From Muribaculum sp. (GTDB lineage Bacteria; Bacteroidota; Bacteroidia; Bacteroidales; Muribaculaceae), in assembly GCA_023667055.1 (NCBI GenBank), contig JAMPAV010000013.1, positions 1 to 42,115 on the forward strand: a stretch of DNA of 42,115 bases, given 5' to 3'. Under the pieces are notes generated by a model. The model worked only from the letters and a program-made list of their open reading frames with translations, searched no databases and had not been told where the DNA came from. Positions 1 to 6,335 of the stretch are shown in pieces. A program made the translations under genes and the position numbers. The stretch's first letter is position 1; each line of letters begins with the position of its first letter.

Positions 1-292
1 ACATTAACGCATACAGCACTGCTCCGACACCGATATTGAAATAGAAAACAGTGGAATTGTCAATTTCTGTCCGGTCTTGTTTGCGGATTAGAGCCTGTGA
101 GAAACCGCTGTCGATCAACGACTGGCTAACTGCGATGAATATGGCAAGCATCCCCACAAGGCCATAATCAGACGGAGTCAGAATTCTTGCCATGATAATC
201 ATGACAATGAATTGGATCCCTTGCACGGAAAAACGCTCCAGAGAGCTCCAGAAAGTGCCCTTGATTGTCTTTTTTTTCAGAGATTCAGGCAT
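1..292 (-). CDS. Wzx-type polysaccharide flippase (N-terminal part, cut by window edge)
   Basis: Partial gene, missing from the ORF list because it runs off the left edge. Reading leftward from the ATG at 290-292 gives 97 residues beginning MPESLKKKTIKGTFWSSLER, then a long hydrophobic stretch with ARILTPSDYGLVGM and SGFSQALIRKQDRTEIDNST. This is the characteristic N-terminus of the WzxC/RfbX-like oligosaccharide flippases (MATE-like/MVF superfamily, about 480 aa) that move lipid-linked repeat units across the inner membrane during capsule or O-antigen synthesis. The first two transmembrane helices are visible. It lies in the same direction as the upxY-like operon and is probably its first structural gene, but 1.2 kb of repeats separates it from the preceding gene. 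Identification is firm; the exact glycan is unknown. Confidence 0.88.
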   Translation of the reverse strand, partial: MPESLKKKTIKGTFWSSLERFSVQGIQFIVMIIMARILTPSDYGLVGMLAIFIAVSQSLIDSGFSQALIRKQDRTEIDNSTVFYFNIGVGAVLYALM

Positions 293-483
293 TGGATGTG
301 ATAAAAAGGCAAACTAACTTTGGCATTATGATTGTGTGGATTATAATATGCATTGGTTGGTGTTGTGGTGGAAATTTAGATTTATTTTCCGGGTGGCTTA
401 CTTTCGGGATTCGGGGCGGGGTCTCACGGCTGCGCGGCGAACAATATGAAAGGATTTTTGCCGAAAGTAAGCGCGCCGGAAGT

Positions 484-521
484 GAGTTTTCAGTTTTCAG
501 TTTTCAGTTTTTAGTTGTCAG
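484..521. repeat. TCAGTTT heptamer array
   Basis: Degenerate 7-bp tandem units (TCAGTTT, TTAGTTG, TCAG) upstream of the flippase gene. The same family recurs at 10525-10601 and, in reverse complement, inside the start of the Stealth gene at 35432-35460. Confidence 0.85.
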
Positions 522-637
522 ATGGATGATACTGTCAGCGACTTGGAAGCCACCGCTCATTACCGCTGTGGATGAATTGCTTTGGTGACGGCAGGGCGAG
601 CCCTGCGTAACAGAACGGCTTCGCGAGGAGGGCTGTT

Positions 638-702
638 GAATTAGGAATTAGGAAAGAGGAACTTTGGGAATTAGGAATGAGGAAAGAGGAATTAGGAATT
701 GA
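638..702. repeat. GAATTAG/GAATGAG/GAAAGAG heptamer array, copy 1
   Basis: Units GAATTAG, GAATTAG, GAAAGAG, then GAATTAG, GAATGAG, GAAAGAG, GAATTAG, interrupted once by ACTTTGG. It is repeated nearly exactly at 886-950, a longer variant is at 1431-1490, and a related array lies inside a gene at 3213-3320. Confidence 0.88.
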
Positions 703-885
703 TTTGCCGGAACTTCGGGTTGGTACTTGGAAGTCGCTGAATATTATGTGGTTCACGGAACTGGCACGGAACTGATTTCACAGAGTGGTCACAGAACTTT
801 TTTGACTGCAATTTCATTTCTTCACGGAACGGTGGTTTCCTTGCGGAACCCGGAACTGGCACGGAACGCGGGTTGGGGACCTGTT

Positions 886-950
886 GAATTAGGAATTAGG
901 AAAGAGGAACTTTGGGAATTAGGAATGAGGAAAGAGGAATTAGGAATTGA
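886..950. repeat. GAATTAG heptamer array, copy 2
   Basis: Near-identical second copy of the array at 638-702, displaced 248 bp as part of a larger direct duplication. Confidence 0.88.
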
Positions 951-1430
951 TTTGCCGGAACTTCGGGTTGGTACTTGGAAGTCGCTGAATATTATGTGGT
1001 TCACGGAACTGGCACGGAACTGATTTCACGGAGTGGTCACAGAACTTTTTTGACTGGTTTTGGGGAACTCTAATCCCTGGCGGGATCTGATGGTTCACGG
1101 AACGTCGTGAACACGTTTGGCTGCGGTGGGCTTTCGGTGGGATTTTTGTTCACGGAACTGGCACGGAACTGATTTCACAGAGTGGTCACAGAACTTTTTT
1201 GACTGGTTTTGGGGAACTCTAATCCCTGGCGGGATCTGATGGGTCACGGAACGTCGTGAACACGTTTGGCTGCGGTGGGCTTTCGGTGGGATTTTGTTCA
1301 CGGAACTGGCACGGAACTGATTTCACGGAGTGGTCACAGAACTTTTTTGACTGCAATTTCATTTCTTCACGGAACGGTGGTTTCCTGACAGAAACCGGAA
1401 CTGGCACGGAACGCGGGTTGGGGGCCTGTT

Positions 1431-1490
1431 GAATTAGGAATTAGGAATTAGGAATTAGGAAAGAGGAATTAGGAAAGAGGAATTGGGAAT
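1431..1490. repeat. GAATTAG heptamer array, copy 3
   Basis: Four GAATTAG units followed by alternating GAAAGAG and GAATTAG units, ending 16 bp before the stop codon of the 370-aa gene. It has the same 7-bp period as copies 1 and 2, with a different order of units. Confidence 0.88.
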
Positions 1491-1505
1491 TTATTATGGC
1501 AGATT

Positions 1506-2618
1506 TTATTCGGTGATGGCGGTGCGGAGGGAGGTGATGACGGCGTTGAGCCGGAGGAGAAGGGCGGACTCTTTTTGACTTAAAGTAGGCTCTTTCTGAC
1601 TGATGGCAGACTCTTTGTGACTTAAGGCGGATGCTGATTTTGTAGGGTGGGAGCGGGGACTTTCGGCCGGAAACCTGTTTAGTTTGGCGGCTTCTGTCAG
1701 GACAAAGTCGCTATGGGTGCAGGTGAGCGTCTGCTCTATGCTGTTGATGAGTTCGATGATTTCGATTTTCTCGTGGTGTGTCGTCGTTTTGCGGTATTTG
1801 GTTTTTAGTGCCTTTGATATTTGGAGTAGGCGATGACACTGAAGGTTGGCGTAGGTAGGTTCATTTTTGTCGTGGCTTTTGAAGGCGAGGTCCGAACGCA
1901 GTGTGTAGATGGTTTGCAAGGCATTCAGTGTCGGTACCGACATGGCTGAAGTAATCCTAATGGTGAGGAGGTCGGATATGATCTTCTCGTCGAGACGCTT
2001 AAGTTGTAGTCTAAGGAGACGTTCGTCAGCGGTGTCGTCGATTCGTTCAAATTCCCTGGTTGCCAAGGCCCGTAGATACGCCACCTGCATAAGGGTGGAG
2101 TTGCCGGCTCGGCGTTTCAGTTCCTTTACGGGCCACTCATATCTGTCTTCACACCATGCAAGCAGTTGTTGGTCAGACAGCGTCTCGATATCAGTAAGCA
2201 TCAGTGGGTCTTCCGGTAGGTCGGCAAAAGAAATCTCGTGAATATCGGATTTGTGCATATCCAATTCGTATTTCGCCAATGCGTTTTTCCAACTGTCGGA
2301 CACCATGGTGTCTATATCGGGAGGATAGCCATATATAAGTCGGCGGAGTCCCTTGACGAGGGGAGTGGTCTGATTGGCGTCTTGCTTGGAGTTTATGCGC
2401 AATGCTAACTGTGGATAGAGGCGTTTCGACGTGCGAAAGGCTGGTGCGTTGTCAAGTTGCAGTATGAGATTGATATGCCTGACGAGGCATACCGCCTCCA
2501 CTCTTGCCAGAAAGTCGTCGTCGGAGGCATTGCGTATTCCTTTTGCCGTTGCGAGTTGGTTGGCTCTTGCGATTATGTCTTTCAGTCTTGACGTCATAAG
2601 GCTAAGCGATGAACTCAT
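1506..2618 (-). CDS. Unrecognised helical protein, third gene of the upxY-like operon
   Basis: A 370-residue protein that I do not recognise. It looks soluble, charged and mostly alpha-helical, with no signal peptide or membrane segment. Near the C-terminus (about residues 328-351) there is a 7-residue repeat, ESALSHK/ESAISQK/EPTLSQK, encoded by 21-bp DNA units, just before a Leu-rich tail. The start overlaps the end of the preceding 314-aa gene by 17 bp, suggesting translational coupling. Its position after a NusG-like antiterminator and before a flippase suggests a regulatory or assembly role in surface-glycan expression. It is much longer than UpxZ (about 160 aa), the usual second gene in Bacteroides fragilis capsule loci, and I see no similarity to UpxZ. 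Confidence 0.75.
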   Translation of the reverse strand: MSSSLSLMTSRLKDIIARANQLATAKGIRNASDDDFLARVEAVCLVRHINLILQLDNAPAFRTSKRLYPQLALRINSKQDANQTTPLVKGLRRLIYGYPPDIDTMVSDSWKNALAKYELDMHKSDIHEISFADLPEDPLMLTDIETLSDQQLLAWCEDRYEWPVKELKRRAGNSTLMQVAYLRALATREFERIDDTADERLLRLQLKRLDEKIISDLLTIRITSAMSVPTLNALQTIYTLRSDLAFKSHDKNEPTYANLQCHRLLQISKALKTKYRKTTTHHEKIEIIELINSIEQTLTCTHSDFVLTEAAKLNRFPAESPRSHPTKSASALSHKESAISQKEPTLSQKESALLLRLNAVITSLRTAITE

Positions 2619-3546
2619 TGAGTCTGCTGAAGGTCAGCCTGATTGCCATCGCAGCGTATGGATGTGTGTCGGGATGCATGGCAATCTTCGACAGAACATC
2701 CATATATAGAGAGTTGTTGCGCTCGTATTCCTGTTGACTGCTGAATGGGATGGAGTTTAGGAAATGCGAATATGCCCAAAGTGTCCTTATGTCGAGGGTG
2801 TCAATCTGTTGTTCATCCAGAAAATGTGAGTCAATCCACCGACATTTTATTTTCAACTGGTCCCTGCTGCCGGTAAAGGCCGACAGATTTGTGTCGAGGA
2901 GGAGGGAGAGTATCATGTAGGATTCCGATAGCGGGATATCTGAAAACTTTCCATTTCTGAGAAGCCGGTCAACCCATGAGGCCATCACTCCCATTGAGTA
3001 TTTCGCATACCTTTCTTCAAGTGTGCGAATGTCTCTGTTGGTCTCTGTTATCAACATGATCGCGACTTCTGTAGAGGAAATTGATTTGTCTCCTTTCAGC
3101 CAGCGGTCAGCAGTACGGAGTCTTACTTCCCGGATAAAGTCATGGCATGCGACTCCGCGTGCTATGCGGTGGAGCATGTCGTAGCCATCAAGCAGATCGG
3201 GGATGCTATATAAATTAGGAATTAGGAAAGAGGAATTAGGAATTGATTTGTCGGAACTTATTGAATTAGGAATGAGGAAAGAGGAATTAGGAATCCTTTC
3301 GGAATTGGGGATTGATTTTGTAAGGGGAGATGTGAGGATATTTTCCATCAGGGATTTGACTTCAAGGAGCCAAATTTTTGCCTGGCGTGAGATTTCGCGG
3401 GTGAGTGGTGTGCTTTTCGGGGGGAGGTTTAATCCTCCTTCACACTCATATATCTTGCAGAGCAACAGGCGGTAGGCGCAAACTTCCCTGACGTTTTGAT
3501 AGTCGATGCTGTTTGCGGGAATAATGTCGGTTGCCGTCATTTTCAT
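2602..3546 (-). CDS. Unrecognised protein, second gene of the upxY-like operon, with in-frame heptamer-repeat insert
   Basis: A 314-residue predicted soluble helical protein of no family I recognise. Its start overlaps the upxY-like stop in an ATGA arrangement (3543-3546), and its end overlaps the next gene by 17 bp, so the three genes form one coupled unit. Residues about 78-112 are read from a GAATTAG-type DNA heptamer array (3213-3320) and contain NSSFLIP units; because 21 bp equals three heptamers, the array stays open. The sequences on both sides look like ordinary protein, so the repeat may have expanded within or been inserted into the gene without breaking the frame. Function is unknown; position suggests a partner of the antiterminator. 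Confidence 0.75.
   Translation of the reverse strand: MKMTATDIIPANSIDYQNVREVCAYRLLLCKIYECEGGLNLPPKSTPLTREISRQAKIWLLEVKSLMENILTSPLTKSIPNSERIPNSSFLIPNSISSDKSIPNSSFLIPNLYSIPDLLDGYDMLHRIARGVACHDFIREVRLRTADRWLKGDKSISSTEVAIMLITETNRDIRTLEERYAKYSMGVMASWVDRLLRNGKFSDIPLSESYMILSLLLDTNLSAFTGSRDQLKIKCRWIDSHFLDEQQIDTLDIRTLWAYSHFLNSIPFSSQQEYERNNSLYMDVLSKIAMHPDTHPYAAMAIRLTFSRLNEFIA
3213..3320. repeat. GAATTAG-type heptamer array inside a coding sequence
   Basis: The same 7-bp family as in the intergenic arrays at 638-702, 886-950 and 1431-1490, including the spacer words TTGATTTG and CGGAACTT, but here inside the 314-aa gene. It is read in frame as Pro/Asn/Ser/Leu/Ile-rich sequence. Confidence 0.85.
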
Positions 3547-4148
3547 GATTTGAGTGGAGCGACGTCCTTAGGGTCGATTTCGACGTAGGCGGATCCGAGG
3601 AAATCAATGTCGATATAAAGATGGCTCTTGCCGCTTTCGGCATTTTCAAGGACCACGCCGGTGAGTCCCTTAAATGGTCCTCTCCTTACCTTCACCTTGT
3701 CGCCCCTTACAAAGCTGTCGGTAAAGGCTACCTTGGCGTCCGGAACGCCGAGCATGAACTTCAGTTGCTCAATTTCGTGGTCCGGCACAATGGCTATAGG
3801 TTTGCAGATGGAGTTTCTGGTCTCGCCGGCCTTGTTGGTCATAAACCGGAAGATGAATGGGAGTTTCACAATCTCGCGTCGTTGGCGTTCGGAGCAGTGA
3901 ATGAAGATTTTGGAGGGGATCATCACTTTCTCTACCTTTACCTTTTTGCCGCTGTTCCAGATGTGGAGTTCTTCCTGAACGGGCACATAGTTTTCTATGC
4001 CCATTTTGGAGAGTTTTTCGGCATCTGTTTTCTCCGAGCGATTGTTGACAATTGCGATAAACCATTTAGCTGAGTGCACGCCTACGGCGTCGTCAACGCC
4101 TGGGGGCACTGTCGGAATGCTATCTTTTATGTCTTTATAATCAGCCAT
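3543..4148 (-). CDS. UpxY-family NusG-like transcription antiterminator
   Basis: A 201-residue NusG paralogue. Residues about 27-115 form the NusG N-terminal domain (AKWFIAIVNNRSEKTDAEKL, then NYVPVQEELHIW, KVMIPSKIFIHC), and the C-terminal part carries a KOW-type motif (RGDKVKVRRGPFKGLTGVV). UpxY proteins in Bacteroides bind RNA polymerase at the untranslated leader of their own capsule operon and let it read through early termination, so the long operon is transcribed. Here it is the first gene of a leftward operon that runs to a flippase, with an ATGA overlap to the next gene. A putative invertible promoter begins 33 bp upstream of the start codon. Family assignment is strong; control of this particular operon is inferred from position. 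Confidence 0.9.
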   Translation of the reverse strand: MADYKDIKDSIPTVPPGVDDAVGVHSAKWFIAIVNNRSEKTDAEKLSKMGIENYVPVQEELHIWNSGKKVKVEKVMIPSKIFIHCSERQRREIVKLPFIFRFMTNKAGETRNSICKPIAIVPDHEIEQLKFMLGVPDAKVAFTDSFVRGDKVKVRRGPFKGLTGVVLENAESGKSHLYIDIDFLGSAYVEIDPKDVAPLKS

Positions 4149-4180
4149 TTACAAATTTAGAGATTGCTCTCTAATTAAGT

Positions 4181-4197
4181 ATCTCTTAACAAGAGAT
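4181..4197. repeat. Left inverted repeat of putative invertible promoter
   Basis: ATCTCTTAACAAGAGAT, a near-palindrome with arms ATCTCTT/AAGAGAT around a central AAC. It pairs exactly, in inverted orientation, with 4437-4453 (centre GTT). The start codon of the upxY-like gene is 33 bp away. Confidence 0.85.
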
Positions 4198-4436
4198 TTT
4201 GATGATTTATAACGCTATGATTTAAAGGTAATTACTGCCACACCAAAACACGATTTGCTAAACAATTTGCACAAAATGAGCAAAAGGTGCATGATTTTTT
4301 CGGATAAATCAAGTGATATTTTTTTGAAGAATTTACTGTGGATAATTTGCACAATTTAATAAAAGTTAGTAATTTTGCATTAGAAAAGCGATCGAAATAT
4401 ACCTATTTTGAGAGTCACTACTTAGAGCTATTAAGT
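4198..4436. promoter_or_regulatory. Putative phase-variable invertible promoter segment (OFF orientation)
   Basis: A 239-bp AT-rich, gene-free segment bounded by 17-bp inverted repeats. It contains TTTG (4346-4349), a 20-bp spacer and TAATTTTG (4370-4377), a perfect Bacteroidetes -33/-7 promoter reading rightward, away from the upxY-like operon. No equally good promoter reads leftward. Inversion between the repeats would put the start site near 4250 facing the operon, with a leader of about 100 nt. In B. fragilis, most capsule promoters are flanked by inverted repeats and flipped by recombinases such as Mpi; this layout is the same. No recombinase gene lies in the window, so it would act from elsewhere. 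Confidence 0.8.
4346..4377 (+). promoter_or_regulatory. Consensus promoter inside the invertible segment
   Basis: TTTG at 4346-4349, 20-bp spacer, TAATTTTG at 4370-4377. As drawn, transcription would start near 4384 and run into the non-coding repeats up to the terminator at 6272-6318. Confidence 0.8.
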
Positions 4437-4453
4437 ATCTCTTGTTAAGAGAT
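4437..4453. repeat. Right inverted repeat of putative invertible promoter
   Basis: ATCTCTTGTTAAGAGAT, the exact reverse complement of 4181-4197. The preceding bases ATTAAGT are also shared with the left site, in direct orientation. Confidence 0.85.
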
Positions 4454-4541
4454 TGGTGGAATTGCTAAACAAATCCGGGGGGATGTATGATTGTAATCGG
4501 ATAAGGATAACGCATAAAGAAAATGTTCATTTTCTTCTGCA

Positions 4542-4566
4542 TTGGATAGGAGAGATTTGACCCCAA
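4542..4566. repeat. 25-bp inverted repeat, left arm, copy 1
   Basis: Matches the reverse complement of 4888-4912 at 21 of 25 positions and is homologous to 5499-5523. Confidence 0.7.
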
Positions 4567-4649
4567 CGCTAATCCGGCTTTGCCGGGGTTTTGCGCGGAT
4601 AGATGCGGATTTTTTTTATTAAATTTCAGATATTTGAAGCTTTTTGGCG

Positions 4650-4798
4650 TGGCAACGCCGATCATTTTGCTTACGCAAAATTGCCGATGAAAGCCGATAG
4701 ATACGGATTGCCGACTTCTGAAAAATTTTCAGTGGCAGATTCCGCAGCTATCGGCTACCATCCGGAATTTTGCAGAGCAAAATTGATCTGCATTGCCA
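4650..4798. repeat. 149-bp imperfect palindrome (hairpin-rich element)
   Basis: Its arms pair with each other over about 70 nt: TGGCAACGCCGATC (4650-4663) with GATCTGCATTGCCA (4785-4798), ATTTTGC-TTAC-GCAAAAT (4664-4681) with ATTTTGC-AGA-GCAAAAT (4767-4783), and CCGATAG (4694-4700) with CTATCGG (4748-4754), around a CTGAAAA/TTTTCAG centre. The element is present only in the first of the two duplicated units, so it looks inserted or deleted as a block. It could be a MITE-like element or a structured RNA. No terminal target duplication is evident. Confidence 0.7.
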
Positions 4799-4887
4799 TG
4801 TTGTGTCGAACCCGAAAGCAAATAATTGAATTTTAATAAAGAAATCCGCAACCATCCGCGCCTTAACCGGCGTATGCCGGATCAGCA

Positions 4888-4912
4888 TTGGAGTCAAATC
4901 ATTCCCATCCAA
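4888..4912. repeat. 25-bp inverted repeat, right arm, copy 1
   Basis: Begins TTGGAGTCAAATCATTCC and is identical to 5590-5614 in the second duplicated unit. It pairs imperfectly with 4542-4566. Confidence 0.7.
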
Positions 4913-5498
4913 CTCCATCTGATTGAATAAATCTTCGAGGGTGACGCAACGACGAAGTCAGGAAAAATTTTGCAATTGGCAAAGTCTGCTTCGGCGGGGG
5001 AATCACGGAACTGGCACAGAACAGGCCAAAGGCCATCGCAGAACTCGCACGGAACTTTTTCTCTGATTTCGGAATGGGGAATCTACTTTCGGTTTAGGAA
5101 CTCTAATCCCTGTCGGGATCAGAAGGGTCACGGAACGCCGCGCGCACCATTGTCTCCGTGAATAAAAAACTTAAGTCTCGGATTTAGCATTCTCTAAACA
5201 TCAATAATATACCATCGCGCAGAGTCGCAGAGAGGCTGAAAATTGGATGTCTTTTCCGTACGCACGCTCGTGATACTCGCTGGAGTTGGCAAAGAACGCA
5301 GAGCATTGCCAACACAGTCGGACTCTGCGTACTTTGCAACTCGCTTGCGAGTCTCTGTGACCTTTAACTGACATATTAACATGTTATTAGCACCTCTGTG
5401 CCTCGGCGTGGGATTTTATAATTGGACTTGAGAAAGTTGAATAACTTAAGTTTCGGTTGTAGGATAACGCATAAAGAAAATGTTCTTTTTCTTCGGTA

Positions 5499-5523
5499 TT
5501 GGATGGGAGTGATTTGACTCCAA
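5499..5523. repeat. 25-bp inverted repeat, left arm, copy 2
   Basis: Begins TTGGATGGGAGTGATTTG. Its reverse complement matches 5590-5614 at 24 of 25 positions, with 66 bp between the arms. Confidence 0.8.
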
Positions 5524-5589
5524 CTAATTGATTCTTAATAAAGAAATCCGCAACCATCCGCGCCTTAACCGGCGTATGCCGGATCCGTA

Positions 5590-5614
5590 TTGGAGTCAAA
5601 TCATTCCCATCCAA
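5590..5614. repeat. 25-bp inverted repeat, right arm, copy 2
   Basis: Partner of 5499-5523 with one mismatch. A third, lone copy of the left arm (direct orientation) lies at about 6189-6214. Confidence 0.8.
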
Positions 5615-6271
5615 CTCCATCTGATTGAATTATCTTCGAGGGTGACGCAACGACGAAGTCAGGAAAAATTTTGCAATTGGCAAATTCTGCTTCGGCGGGG
5701 GAATCACGGAACTGGCACAGAACGGGCCAAAGGCCGTCACAGAACTGGCACGGAACTTTTTCTCTGATTTCGGAATGGGGAATCTACTTTCGGTTTAGGA
5801 ACTCTAATCCCTGTCGGGATCAGAAGGGTCACGGAACGCCGCGCGCACCATTGTCTCCGTGAATAAAAAACTTAAGTCTCGGATTTAGCATTCTCTAAAC
5901 ATCAATAATATACCATCGCGCAGAGTCGCAGAGAGGCTGAAAATTGGATGTTTTTTCCGTACGCACGCTCGTGATACTCGCCGGAGTTGGCAAAGAACGC
6001 AAAGCAAAGCCACCGCAGTCAGACTTGGCGTCCTTTGCAACTCGCTTGCGAGTCTCGGCTTTAATCAATATTCAAAATATTGATTGTCAATACCTCTGCA
6101 CCTCTGCGCGGCTTTACCGGTTTGTAAGAAACCAATGTATCTTGCTGATAAATTACAAAATCCGAAACTTAAGTTAAATTTATAAGTCAATGGATAGTAG
6201 AGATTTGACTCCAACGCGAACCGTGGTGGTACTGGGATTGGTTTCGGGCGGGAGGCTAAATCACGCCTGGT

Positions 6272-6318
6272 CCATACAAAAAAAACAGCGACCGGAGGGT
6301 CGCTGTTTTTTTGTATGG
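6272..6318. terminator. Bidirectional intrinsic terminator
   Basis: Long hairpin: CAGCGACC, loop GGAG, GGTCGCTG, extended by an A-tract on the left and a T-tract on the right, then GTATG pairing with CATAC. It ends the leftward FadL-like gene 18 bp away. It could also stop rightward transcripts from the repeat region. Confidence 0.9.
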
Positions 6319-6335
6319 GGTGGGTGACGGTATGC

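Larger units (their letters stand above)
293..1505. repeat. Repeat-filled 1.2-kb gap inside a polysaccharide operon
   Basis: No credible gene is visible; open frames here only translate repeats. The region is a mosaic of short arrays: a TCAGTTT heptamer run (about 484-521), three GAATTAG-type heptamer arrays (638-702, 886-950, 1431-1490), and four copies of a module starting GTTCACGGAACTGGCACGG at 751, 999, 1149 and 1296. Two larger direct repeats are visible with offsets of about 248 bp (638-750 versus 886-998) and about 149 bp (1052-1200 versus 1201-1348). A 12-bp inverted repeat, GCTTACTTTCGG, is at 396-407 and 461-472. The same CACGGAAC-type module recurs at about 4990-5140 and 5700-5840. 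Confidence 0.85.
4454..6271. repeat. 1.8-kb gene-free mosaic of duplicated repeats
   Basis: No credible gene is visible; short open frames at about 4970-5161 and 5671-5862 are the same repeat read twice. Two imperfect direct copies lie about 701 bp apart (roughly 4838-5375 and 5540-6060). They share a hairpin CCGGC-GTAT-GCCGG, the CACGGAAC-type module also found at 750-1400, and octamer-like runs (GCGCAGAG TCGCAGAG). An upstream module beginning AGGATAACGCATAAAGAAAA occurs at 4504 and 5461, and part of it again at about 6189-6214. Copy 1 carries an extra segment of about 270 bp (about 4567-4838) absent from copy 2, which contains a long palindrome. Confidence 0.85.

Noticed and set aside
265..588. 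107-aa open frame over the left gap
   Set aside because: It starts inside the flippase gene on the opposite strand and then reads through repeats.
535..1407. Several open frames with LIPNSSFLIPNS or LGIRKEELGI sequence
   Set aside because: They are translations of the GAATTAG heptamer arrays and the CACGGAAC modules; frames occur on both strands at once.
4970..5862. Two near-identical 63-aa frames at 4970-5161 and 5671-5862
   Set aside because: Both come from the duplicated non-coding block; no recognisable domain and no promoter.
4454..6271. Insertion sequence remnant
   Set aside because: No transposase fragment was seen in any frame and no clear terminal inverted repeats with target duplication.
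1..6320. CRISPR array
   Set aside because: The repeats are short heptamers or long mosaic modules with irregular spacing and no unique spacers of constant length; no cas gene is visible.
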